This document shows positions 1 to 5,222 of a stretch of 7,807 nucleotides of DNA, piece after piece. The notes under the pieces are model-generated. The model was given only the letters and a program-made list of their open reading frames with translations, did no database searches and had not been told where the DNA came from. The position numbers and the translations under genes were made by a program. This DNA comes from Gammaproteobacteria bacterium. Lineage in GTDB: Bacteria; Pseudomonadota; Gammaproteobacteria; Pseudomonadales; Pseudohongiellaceae. The first letter of the stretch is position 1; each line of letters starts with the position of its first letter. The stretch is from positions 1 through 7,807 of the forward strand of contig DMJN01000074.1 of the NCBI GenBank assembly GCA_003451715.1, written 5' to 3'.

Positions 1-2
1 AC

Positions 3-329
3 TGGGTGAGAGGCTATCCCTTTGCGGATAACTATGCACCGCTGTTGCCCAAGGGCACCATTCTTCATATTACCGGCTATTTCGATAACACAAGTGACAA
101 TTACAATGTGCCAGATGCGCGCAACTGGCAGGGCTCTGGCAACCGCTCGGTAACAAATATGTTCATCGACCTGGGTATCCGGGTGACCATGACCGATGAG
201 CAGTTTAAGGAAGAGATGGAGAATCGGCGCAACACCTTGAATCTTGGTGTCAACGACCATGTGATTGGTTGTCCACTGTGTCTGGCACCTCTGGTATGGC
301 CGATTGAAGATTCAGGGGCCAGTGACTGA
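3..329 (+). CDS. C-terminal end of a secreted copper type II (PHM-like) monooxygenase-domain protein, 5' partial
   Basis: The reading frame is already open at the left edge, so only the last 108 residues are visible and the true start lies outside. Seen: a beta-rich segment with the pattern H-I-T-x-Y-x-D-N-T followed by a short insert and G-N-R-S-V-T-N-M. From memory of the family, C-terminal domains of copper type II ascorbate-dependent monooxygenases have a similar 'H..x.YDN ... G..T..EM' pattern, whose Met is a copper ligand in peptidylglycine monooxygenase. The Met after V-T-N (about 53 residues into the visible part) would match it. The tail carries a C-P-L-C pair that could bind metal or form a disulfide. 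The catalytic His residues would lie upstream, so activity cannot be judged. Two hairpins follow the stop. The family call is tentative; the real protein-coding status is more certain. Confidence 0.6.
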   Translation, partial: WVRGYPFADNYAPLLPKGTILHITGYFDNTSDNYNVPDARNWQGSGNRSVTNMFIDLGIRVTMTDEQFKEEMENRRNTLNLGVNDHVIGCPLCLAPLVWPIEDSGASD

Positions 330-345
330 ATGAGAATGAGTTAGC

Positions 346-380
346 GGCACCGACAGGGGCGAAGCAGCCCCTGTGGTGCC
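346..380 (+). terminator. Strong hairpin just after the first gene (no U-tract)
   Basis: GGCACC (346-351) pairs with GGTGCC (375-380) and ACAGGGGC (353-360) pairs with GCCCCTGT (367-374). This gives a 14-bp GC-rich stem with one bulged G (352) and a 6-nt loop. No T run follows, so by itself it is a poor intrinsic terminator. It may protect the 3' end of the mRNA or act with the second hairpin about 20 nt downstream. Confidence 0.5.
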
Positions 381-402
381 CGCACACGATTCAGACACAA
401 AC

Positions 403-434
403 GGCGAGGGCCAGAAATGAACCTCGCCATTTTT
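403..434 (+). terminator. Rho-independent terminator of the first gene
   Basis: GGCGAGG (403-409) pairs perfectly with CCTCGCC (422-428) around a 12-nt loop and is followed by A and five T (430-434). The GC-rich stem plus T run is the standard intrinsic terminator layout. It lies between the first gene and the next start at 490, so the two genes are probably separate transcription units. Confidence 0.7.
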
Positions 435-489
435 ACCAACAATGAACTATTACAGACGGAGATCTTCCTGAGAAGGCAAGAAGCTAGAT

Positions 490-1509
490 ATGAAACTAGA
501 GCCCAATGATTTGTTAAAATCCATCCTCGTACTCCTCGCCGGTAGTCTGGCACTCGTGTCTACTATTGCGATGGCAGCTCAACCCTACGAATACACCAAG
601 CATAGCTACAGAAGTGGTCAACACACCGAAGTCGCTTATGAAGGTTGGCGAGAAAATGACGGGGGTACGATCACACTAACCTTCGGATACTTCAACCACA
701 ACTGGGATGAGGAGCTGGATATCCCCATCGGTGAAAATAACCGCTTCACAACCGGTAATCCGGACCGCGGTCAGCCCACTCATTTCCTGCCGCGTCGAAA
801 TCGGTTTACCTTTGATGTGGTCATGCCTGCAGACTTTTCAGGAGACGATGAACTGGTGTGGGAAGTGACTTCCCCGAACGGTGTGACCAGAGCTGCCTAT
901 GGCACCCTCAGGGAAGATTATAAAATAGAAAATTTGACCATCATGTCGGAAACCGGGGCGCTGGGAGCCGGGACGTCCAATCCGGAACTCAGGGCGAATA
1001 GACCACCGGTTTCGGAGATAATCGGAGACCAGGTACGAACTGTCAATGTAGGTCAGCCACTGACTTTCCAGACTCGGGTAAGCGATGATGGTATTCCTGA
1101 AGCCCACGATCCCATGAGGCTCATCAGGTTGCTCGGGGGCGCAGCTGCTGCTTTTGCAACGCCTGAAGCAGTCCGTGAAAGAATGATGATGATGCCACCA
1201 CCGAAGCCTACCGTGGCCAAAAATAATGGGCTGTATCTATCCTGGAACTTGTACCGTGCACCCGAATCTGTAACAGCGGCACAAAATGTTGTCCATTTCG
1301 ATCCGCCGCAGGTTAAACCCTGGGAAGATACGCGACCCTCAGCTAATTCACCCTGGGGCTGGATGTGGATACCACCCGAGTTACCAGAGGATGGTATTCA
1401 CGAAGTGTCCGTCACCTTCGACGAACCCGGCACCTACCTGCTCTGGGGCCGGGCGGATGATGGCGGACTTTACCAGGATCAATACCTGACGGTTAATGTG
1501 ACACCTTAG
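490..1509 (+). CDS. Secreted beta-sandwich protein of unknown function (339 aa)
   Basis: I do not recognise a named family. Seen: an N-terminal signal peptide with a hydrophobic stretch at about residues 11-28 and an A-x-A type cleavage site near residue 29 (I-A-M-A-A-Q). The mature part is rich in aromatic, Asp, Asn and Pro residues in short beta-strand-like segments, suggesting Ig-like or other beta-sandwich domains. The last 30 residues (E-V-S-V-T-F-D-E-P-G-T-Y, then a D-D-G-G motif) look like a terminal Ig-like strand pair. There is no CXXCH, lipobox or later membrane helix. Around residues 232-239 four Met are followed by three Pro, encoded by (ATG)4. The start is the first ATG after an AGAAG purine run. 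It sits downstream of the copper-monooxygenase-like gene, but a terminator separates them. A periplasmic or extracellular binding role is only a guess. Confidence 0.82.
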   Translation: MKLEPNDLLKSILVLLAGSLALVSTIAMAAQPYEYTKHSYRSGQHTEVAYEGWRENDGGTITLTFGYFNHNWDEELDIPIGENNRFTTGNPDRGQPTHFLPRRNRFTFDVVMPADFSGDDELVWEVTSPNGVTRAAYGTLREDYKIENLTIMSETGALGAGTSNPELRANRPPVSEIIGDQVRTVNVGQPLTFQTRVSDDGIPEAHDPMRLIRLLGGAAAAFATPEAVRERMMMMPPPKPTVAKNNGLYLSWNLYRAPESVTAAQNVVHFDPPQVKPWEDTRPSANSPWGWMWIPPELPEDGIHEVSVTFDEPGTYLLWGRADDGGLYQDQYLTVNVTP

Positions 1510-1546
1510 CATCGATCTGGCTACAATGACTTAAGCGACAAAGTGG

Positions 1547-1580
1547 AACCAGGGGAGGAGCTTCTTTCCCTGGTTTTTTT
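1547..1580 (+). terminator. Strong rho-independent terminator after the 339-aa gene
   Basis: AACCAGGG (1547-1554) pairs with CCCTGGTT (1568-1575). Five more pairs continue inward, two of them G-T wobbles, leaving a 3-nt loop at 1560-1562. Seven T (1574-1580) follow directly. The stem starts 37 nt after the stop at 1509. This is the clearest intrinsic terminator in the window. Confidence 0.9.
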
Positions 1581-1862
1581 GTGTCTGCAAATCGAGGCTT
1601 TTGATTCTGAGGAGAGATGTTTCCCATAGTCAGACAAAAGAGTCTTTTCTTACTAAATTTGCGAGGATAGGAGATAATTGCGCGAATACGGGCAAATGAA
1701 ATAGTCGCCCGCACCATATAACGTCACCTGATTATCGCTTATTGTAATAACAGCGCCGCAGATTATTACCGGCAGAGCCTTGTTTCAAAGGCAGGTAAAA
1801 TTGTCTGATTACTGAATCCATTAGAGGACCAGCTCGGTGTCTGCTTTACATTTTTCCTTCAA
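1581..1862. other. Non-coding gap with possible leader hairpins before the META lipoprotein
   Basis: No convincing gene is seen here. A possible -10 element TATAAC lies at 1717-1722, but no good -35 stands 16-18 nt upstream. Two inverted repeats share sequence. GTAATAA (1744-1750) can pair with TTATTAC (1763-1769). TTACC (1766-1770) can instead pair with GGTAA (1794-1798), enclosing a GCCTT/AAGGC stem (1777-1781 with 1788-1792). The two folds exclude each other. They would lie in the leader if transcription starts near 1729. A regulatory role is speculative. Confidence 0.3.
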
Positions 1863-2336
1863 ATGAATAGGCCCATGGATACTAGAAAATTACGTAGTTT
1901 ATTATTCACCAGCCTGCTTGCTGCTTTCGCTTCCTGTGGCCCTGCCGAACAAGGGGAAGAGCAAGAAGCTAGCAACTCAGCGGTGGAATTTGCTCCCCTG
2001 GAAGGTACTAACTGGCAACTCGTGCAATTAGTAGTGACGGGTGGTTTTGTTTTTACGCCCGAAGAACCAGGTAAGTACGTGCTGAATTTTCGCAGTGAGA
2101 ATCGGCTTACCGGAACTTCAGACTGCAATCGGATAACGGGTGCGTGGCAGCAGGAGAGTACGACGCTGCGCTTCGAGCCTTTTTCCGCAACCCGATCCTT
2201 GTGCGAGCCAGGTTCTTTGCACAATTATTTGGTATTGAACTTGGGGGCTGTGGTCGCCCATACTTTTCTTGACGGGCATATGATAATGACCACCACCACT
2301 GAAGGCGTTGAGATAGAGTTTGAACCCAGCAAGTAA
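1863..2336 (+). CDS. META (HslJ/DUF306)-domain lipoprotein (157 aa)
   Basis: Probable envelope lipoprotein with one META domain. Seen: basic residues at 8-11, a hydrophobic stretch at about 12-24, and a Cys at 25 preceded by F-A-S. This is a usable but imperfect lipobox because Phe replaces the usual Leu/Val/Ile at -3. The META domain runs from about residue 46 (L-E-G-T-N-W-Q-L) to the end. It includes the hallmark C-N-R-I-T-G at 88-93 and a second Cys at 114 in the place of the family's usual T-x-x-C. In E. coli the related HslJ is linked to novobiocin and heat response; the molecular function of the domain is poorly known. No good Shine-Dalgarno lies before ATG 1863. The second in-frame ATG at 1875 would give a signal peptide starting M-D-T-R-K and is equally possible. 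The gene converges on the DUF442 lipoprotein gene. Confidence 0.85.
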   Translation: MNRPMDTRKLRSLLFTSLLAAFASCGPAEQGEEQEASNSAVEFAPLEGTNWQLVQLVVTGGFVFTPEEPGKYVLNFRSENRLTGTSDCNRITGAWQQESTTLRFEPFSATRSLCEPGSLHNYLVLNLGAVVAHTFLDGHMIMTTTTEGVEIEFEPSK

Positions 2337-2372
2337 AATAGCGCCGGGCAGATCACATTATTGGCATGTCAA

Positions 2373-2438
2373 AAAAGGGATGCTGGAAAATATCGACGAC
2401 ATTTCAGTCACGATCAATTAAATCCCCCATCCCCTTTT
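2373..2438. terminator. Weak candidate bidirectional terminator between convergent genes
   Basis: AAAAGGGATG (2373-2382) can pair with CATCCCCTTTT (2428-2438) with one bulged C. On both strands the stem ends in a T run, as expected for a shared terminator between the META gene and the convergent DUF442 gene. The enclosed loop is about 45 nt, which is far too long for a typical intrinsic terminator, so this is tentative. Confidence 0.25.
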
Positions 2439-2460
2439 ACCGAGGTGTTTCTGAAATAAA

Positions 2461-3000
2461 TCAATTCCCTGAAAGGGTTTCCCGTACCGCCCGTGTTAGT
2501 CCCTCGGATGCCATGCCCCAACGCGCACCTTCTGCCATGGCAGCTTCGAGACTCGAACCATTAGCGAATGCATTGATGGCGAAGAGCCCCCCTACCCGGT
2601 TGCCGGAGGCGCAATGCACCAGTACGGGATCATTGCCCAGGCTATCGAGCAGCTGCTGCAGCGATTGTGCATTTTCCTGAGTGACTCCGGCAGCACCACC
2701 TACCGGGATTGAGTAATACTGCATGCCCAGAGCTTCAACAGCGGCTTTCTCTTCGAAGTCCACCTCTTCCCTGGCGGTTCGCAGGTTTATAACGTGCCTC
2801 ACCCCGGCATTTCCCACGGCCTGCAATTGATCCTCGGTGGGTTGCCCACTGGAGAGGACATTGCCTTGCGGGGCGCGCAAATTAAAGATCTCGGCCGCAC
2901 GAACCGCATCCAGGTCCAGGGTCGGTGTACTGGCACATGATGCCAGCAGTAGCAAGCTCAGGGTGCCGATCAGGTGGCGCAAGCTATTGATTTTATTCAT
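2461..3000 (-). CDS. DUF442 (Blh-type, rhodanese/phosphatase-like) lipoprotein (179 aa)
   Basis: Envelope lipoprotein with a protein-tyrosine-phosphatase-fold domain of the DUF442 or beta-lactamase-hydrolase-like type. Seen: a lipoprotein signal with a perfect lipobox L-A-S-C (Cys22), then a domain starting near residue 38 with L-S-S-G-Q-P-T at 49-55. V-I-N-L-R at 70-74 is typical of the family. The active-site loop is H-C-A-S-G-N-R (Cys130, Arg135), a C-x4-R loop like that of rhodaneses and other DUF442 proteins rather than the C-x5-R of classical phosphatases. Related domains are fused to persulfide dioxygenases and act in sulfur transfer, so a role in periplasmic sulfur or phosphate-ester chemistry is possible; the substrate is unknown. 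The start is backed by AGGA about 9 nt upstream on the minus strand. Most family members are cytoplasmic or fused, so the lipoprotein form is noteworthy. Confidence 0.85.
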   Translation of the reverse strand: MNKINSLRHLIGTLSLLLLASCASTPTLDLDAVRAAEIFNLRAPQGNVLSSGQPTEDQLQAVGNAGVRHVINLRTAREEVDFEEKAAVEALGMQYYSIPVGGAAGVTQENAQSLQQLLDSLGNDPVLVHCASGNRVGGLFAINAFANGSSLEAAMAEGARWGMASEGLTRAVRETLSGN

Positions 3001-3046
3001 TGGTTTTCCTATTGGTTGTATCTACTTATGGTGATGGTTGGGGCCT

Positions 3047-3076
3047 ATTGTAAGTAGCCCGCGGGGTGGGTGCCAG
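3047..3076 (-). promoter_or_regulatory. Candidate sigma-70 promoter for the DUF442 lipoprotein
   Basis: Read on the minus strand, CTGGCA (3071-3076, 4 of 6 to the -35 consensus) and TACAAT (3047-3052, 5 of 6 to the -10) are 18 nt apart. Transcription would start near 3040, giving a 5' leader of about 40 nt with the AGGA ribosome site. This is pattern matching only. Confidence 0.35.
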
Positions 3077-3144
3077 TAGATCATTGGCTCAGTCGCAATT
3101 TGTTGCATTCCGCTTAAGGAAAACTGGGGCCACTTGCGTTACAT

Positions 3145-3173
3145 TTGGGCATAACATGATCGATCTGTATACC
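3145..3173 (+). promoter_or_regulatory. Weak candidate promoter for the DsrE-like gene
   Basis: TTGGGC (3145-3150) and TATACC (3168-3173) are separated by 17 nt. The matches to the -35 and -10 consensus are only 3 and 4 of 6. The position, in the 258-bp divergent gap about 85 nt before the start codon, is reasonable. The support is weak. Confidence 0.22.
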
Positions 3174-3246
3174 CCGATAGCTCGACTTTCCGCAGCTTCT
3201 GGGATCGAATTTCCAACATCCTGATTTCAGGAATTAAATGACAAAC

Positions 3247-3252
3247 GGAGGA
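3247..3252 (+). promoter_or_regulatory. Ribosome binding site that fixes the DsrE-like start at 3259
   Basis: GGAGGA lies 6 nt before ATG 3259. An in-frame ATG at 3238 lies upstream of this site, so using it would place the Shine-Dalgarno inside the coding region. The 3259 start is therefore preferred, and it also gives a normal Tat signal. Confidence 0.8.
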
Positions 3253-3258
3253 CACTCC

Positions 3259-3951
3259 ATGAGCAATGAAGCCGACAAAATCAAGGCACGCCGCCGTTTT
3301 CTTACCGGCATGGGCGTGGTAGCTACCACCGCAACCCTGGCCACATCGGCTCAGGCACAGCAAAGCAGCAGTGGCAGACGTGGATTCACTCCCGCACGCC
3401 ATGAGGAAGATAGCTGGATGGATGCCATACCCGGTAGCCATCGGGTATTCGTCGATTCTTCCACCAAGCCCGGTGGTGTTACGGCAATGAACTATGCCAA
3501 TAACCTGATGGTTGGACACACTACGGGTTATGCGGGTGAGGAATCTGACAATGCCATTATCGTCTGCTTCCGTCATGCATCCACCGCACTTGGCTTCAAT
3601 GATGCCATGTGGAAGAAATACAGCGGTTCGTTCAATCGGGGCCTGGGTTTCAATGATCCCAACACCGACGGGCCATTCGAAACCAATCCGCTGCATATGG
3701 AAGTGTCCAGGTTTGTCAATCGGGGAAACACCATACAGTCATTGATTGAGCGGGGAATCAGTTATTGCATCTGCAACAAGGCTACTCAGTCACTTTCTGC
3801 TGGCCTGGCCAGGGGCTTTGACGGATCAGCCGATGAGATTTACCAGGAGTTGATTCAAAATAATATAGACGGTAGTCGCTTCGTCGCTACCGGCGTGACT
3901 GCCGCCACTCGTAACCAGGAGTATGGTTACAGCCTGCTTTATGCGGGGTAG
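3259..3951 (+). CDS. Tat-exported DsrE-like protein (230 aa)
   Basis: Probable periplasmic protein with a DsrE-like fold. Seen: a twin-arginine signal A-R-R-R-F-L-T-G at residues 10-17, a hydrophobic stretch to about 30, and an A-Q-A cleavage site after residue 33. The mature domain begins near residue 53 (M-D-A-I-P-G-S-H). It contains alternating beta/alpha elements with I-I-V-C-F-R-H at 100-106 and F-N-D-A-M-W at 113-118. A C-I-C pair (Cys160, Cys162) is followed by a final strand V-T-A-A-T-R-x-Q-E-x-G-Y. This layout resembles DsrE-superfamily proteins with a Tat signal. Tat export implies folding, or cofactor or thiol chemistry, before export. DsrE proteins carry sulfur on Cys in dissimilatory sulfur oxidation. 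Here Cys103, Cys160 and Cys162 are the candidates, but sulfur carriage is inferred. It is convergent with the TsdA-like cytochrome gene and divergent from the DUF442 lipoprotein. Confidence 0.8.
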   Translation: MSNEADKIKARRRFLTGMGVVATTATLATSAQAQQSSSGRRGFTPARHEEDSWMDAIPGSHRVFVDSSTKPGGVTAMNYANNLMVGHTTGYAGEESDNAIIVCFRHASTALGFNDAMWKKYSGSFNRGLGFNDPNTDGPFETNPLHMEVSRFVNRGNTIQSLIERGISYCICNKATQSLSAGLARGFDGSADEIYQELIQNNIDGSRFVATGVTAATRNQEYGYSLLYAG

Positions 3952-4016
3952 TGAGGGGAAATGAGAGGTAGCGAGAGGTAAGTCAGCGCCCTGACGTGGG
4001 CACTGCTACAAGATTT

Positions 4017-4065
4017 CGCAGCAATAACGCCAGTGCCGTTCAGTGCCACTGGCGTTATTGCTGTG
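4017..4065. terminator. 17-bp perfect hairpin between convergent genes, overlapping the cytochrome stop codon
   Basis: The arm at 4019-4035 is exactly complementary to the arm at 4047-4063, with an 11-nt loop. Two further pairs outside (4018/4064, a G-T, and 4017/4065) extend the stem. The right arm contains the stop codon (4055-4057) and the last codons of the minus-strand cytochrome. No run of T follows on either strand. It is well placed as a shared terminator or 3' stabiliser for the DsrE-like gene and the oxidase unit. Confidence 0.6.
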
Positions 4066-5038
4066 TCTCAAGGTTGCGATAATATTCTCTAATGGGTTCG
4101 AACGGTCCATAACGGTGCTGATCGATGGGGAAATCATCGGCATAGGGCGGGTACGGACTGTCCACTCGCTTGTCGGTTAAATCCGGAAAATCCAGTTCCA
4201 GATTGGCACGCTGCGGGCGCTCATGGGAATTAACAAAGGCGGCAACGTCGTAGGCCTGGTCATCCGTCAGATCCGGTTGTCCCAAAGGCATGCGCGACTT
4301 GATAAAGCGTGCGGCGGTGAGGACACGGGTCATGCCGGCGCCATTGTTGAAACTATCCGGCCCCCATAGTGGTGGAAAGAGATACCCGTCTGCGGGATCT
4401 GTAGTTTCCCAGAGCCCTTCACCGTCTTCGCCATGGCAAAGCTGGCAGCGCTCTTCATAGACAATCTGCCCGGCTTCCGCATCTGCTCTGCGGTTTGGTT
4501 CGGCAAACTCTGGCGGCTCATCCGGCGCCCGTTTGCTCTCACCCATCAACCCGTATTGCAGGTAGAGATTCTGGATATACATCTCTATGGACACCATCTC
4601 GATACTGTCCCGCGATAATTCCCGGCCATTCATACTGCGGGTCATGCAGCCGTTTATGCGATCCCTAAGATCCCGCTCTCCGCCGTCGCGCCCTGAGAAA
4701 CGGGGATAAGCCACATCCGTCTGCAGCAGTGACAGGGTCCCCGGTTCATAACCAGTCTCCAGATGGCAGGAGGCACAGTCCATGCCGGTGCCGGAGAAGC
4801 GCATGGCCGGGTCTTCGTGCCCTGGCCCCATGTACCTCGCAGTCTCACGCACCAGCAACCTGCCGTATTCCACGCTGGGCTCGGTGACAAGCGAACCGGC
4901 TCCATTCCCCCGGGGATAGTAGGTAACGACGATGATCATAACGCCGATGCCTATTACGCCTGCCGCAGTCATCGCAGCTATCAGGCTAATTCCGCGCTGT
5001 CTTCCCAATGATGTTGTTGTGGTAATCAATAATTTCAC
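4055..5038 (-). CDS. Membrane-anchored dihaem cytochrome c, thiosulfate dehydrogenase (TsdA)-like (327 aa)
   Basis: Likely periplasmic dihaem cytochrome that oxidises thiosulfate to tetrathionate or a related reaction. Seen: an N-terminal membrane helix at about 17-40 with no clear cleavage site. The first haem site is C-A-S-C-H (88-92), preceded by G-T-G-M-D. An I-N-G-C-M-T-R-S-M-N-G block follows (Cys131), then the second haem site C-Q-L-C-H (198-202). F-P-P-L-W-G at 221-226, N-G-A-G-M at 232-236 and F-I-K-S-R-M-P at 245-251 complete the set. From memory of the family, the Cys of the G-C-x-x-R-S-M-N-G block is the unusual axial ligand of haem 1 in Allochromatium TsdA, and a Met near the F-I-x-x-x-M-P site serves haem 2. 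Both are kept here (Cys131, Met250). The start is GTG 5038, one nucleotide after the stop of the small gene, with CGGAG 10 nt upstream. An ATG at 5089 would overlap that gene by 50 nt and is less likely. It is the last gene of the oxidase unit, so its electrons probably go to that oxidase. Reaction direction and substrate are not proven. Confidence 0.85.
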   Translation of the reverse strand: MKLLITTTTSLGRQRGISLIAAMTAAGVIGIGVMIIVVTYYPRGNGAGSLVTEPSVEYGRLLVRETARYMGPGHEDPAMRFSGTGMDCASCHLETGYEPGTLSLLQTDVAYPRFSGRDGGERDLRDRINGCMTRSMNGRELSRDSIEMVSIEMYIQNLYLQYGLMGESKRAPDEPPEFAEPNRRADAEAGQIVYEERCQLCHGEDGEGLWETTDPADGYLFPPLWGPDSFNNGAGMTRVLTAARFIKSRMPLGQPDLTDDQAYDVAAFVNSHERPQRANLELDFPDLTDKRVDSPYPPYADDFPIDQHRYGPFEPIREYYRNLETQQ

Positions 5039-5039
5039 G

Positions 5040-5222
5040 CTATTGCTGCTCCGAATTAGAGTCCTGCTTATCTTGCATTGTCCGATCATACTTCGACAAT
5101 TGCCTGAGGAAAATGTATTTCGGTGCTTCGACGCGTTCCCGCAATTCAGGATTCAGTACGTAGGCCAGGCTGAATGCCGCGGCCATCAGTAGCGTCAGAG
5201 TAACGATGACTATACTAATCAT
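5040..5222 (-). CDS. Small single-span membrane protein in the CcoQ position (60 aa)
   Basis: Not recognised as a named family. Seen: one hydrophobic helix at about residues 2-23, then a charged region with N-P-E-L-R-E-R-V-E-A-P-K-Y and a hydrophilic tail rich in Gln, Asp and Ser. The order (oxidase subunits, then a tiny one-helix protein) matches that of CcoQ/FixQ in cbb3 operons, which helps oxidase stability, but the sequence is not clearly CcoQ-like. ATG 5222 is preferred over ATG 5237 because GGGAG (5231-5235 on this strand) lies 8 nt before it. This start overlaps the last 8 nt of the fused oxidase gene (ATGATTAG), and the stop is 1 nt before the GTG of the TsdA-like gene. All three genes are therefore probably translationally coupled. 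An oxidase accessory role is inferred from position. Confidence 0.75.
   Translation of the reverse strand: MISIVIVTLTLLMAAAFSLAYVLNPELRERVEAPKYIFLRQLSKYDRTMQDKQDSNSEQQ

Noticed and set aside
1183..1194. (ATG)4 run encoding four Met as a possible microsatellite or phase-variation tract
   Set aside because: It is a trinucleotide repeat of only four units inside a frame, so slippage would not shift the frame. It is noted only as a possible metal-binding patch.
1859..2224. Minus-strand open frame across the META lipoprotein gene
   Set aside because: The plus strand encodes a recognisable lipoprotein signal and a C-N-R-I-T-G META motif. The antisense translation has no such features.
2401..2457. 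ATTTCAG / CTGAAAT inverted repeat between the convergent genes
   Set aside because: The arms are only 7 bp, AT-rich and 43 nt apart, with no T run. This is likely chance.
3041..3060. Small GGGC(C)TA / TAGCCC hairpin in the divergent gap
   Set aside because: It has six pairs with a bulge and overlaps the proposed -10 region. It is too weak to call an operator without comparative data.
3139..3696. Minus-strand open frame of about 185 codons opposite the DsrE-like gene
   Set aside because: The plus frame has a strong ribosome site, a Tat signal and family motifs. The antisense product has scattered Cys and no recognisable domain.
3963..3980. Direct repeat GAGAGGTA at 3963-3970 and 3973-3980
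   Set aside because: It is two short purine-rich copies just after a stop codon. It shows no array, no palindrome and no link to a known operator, so it is probably chance.
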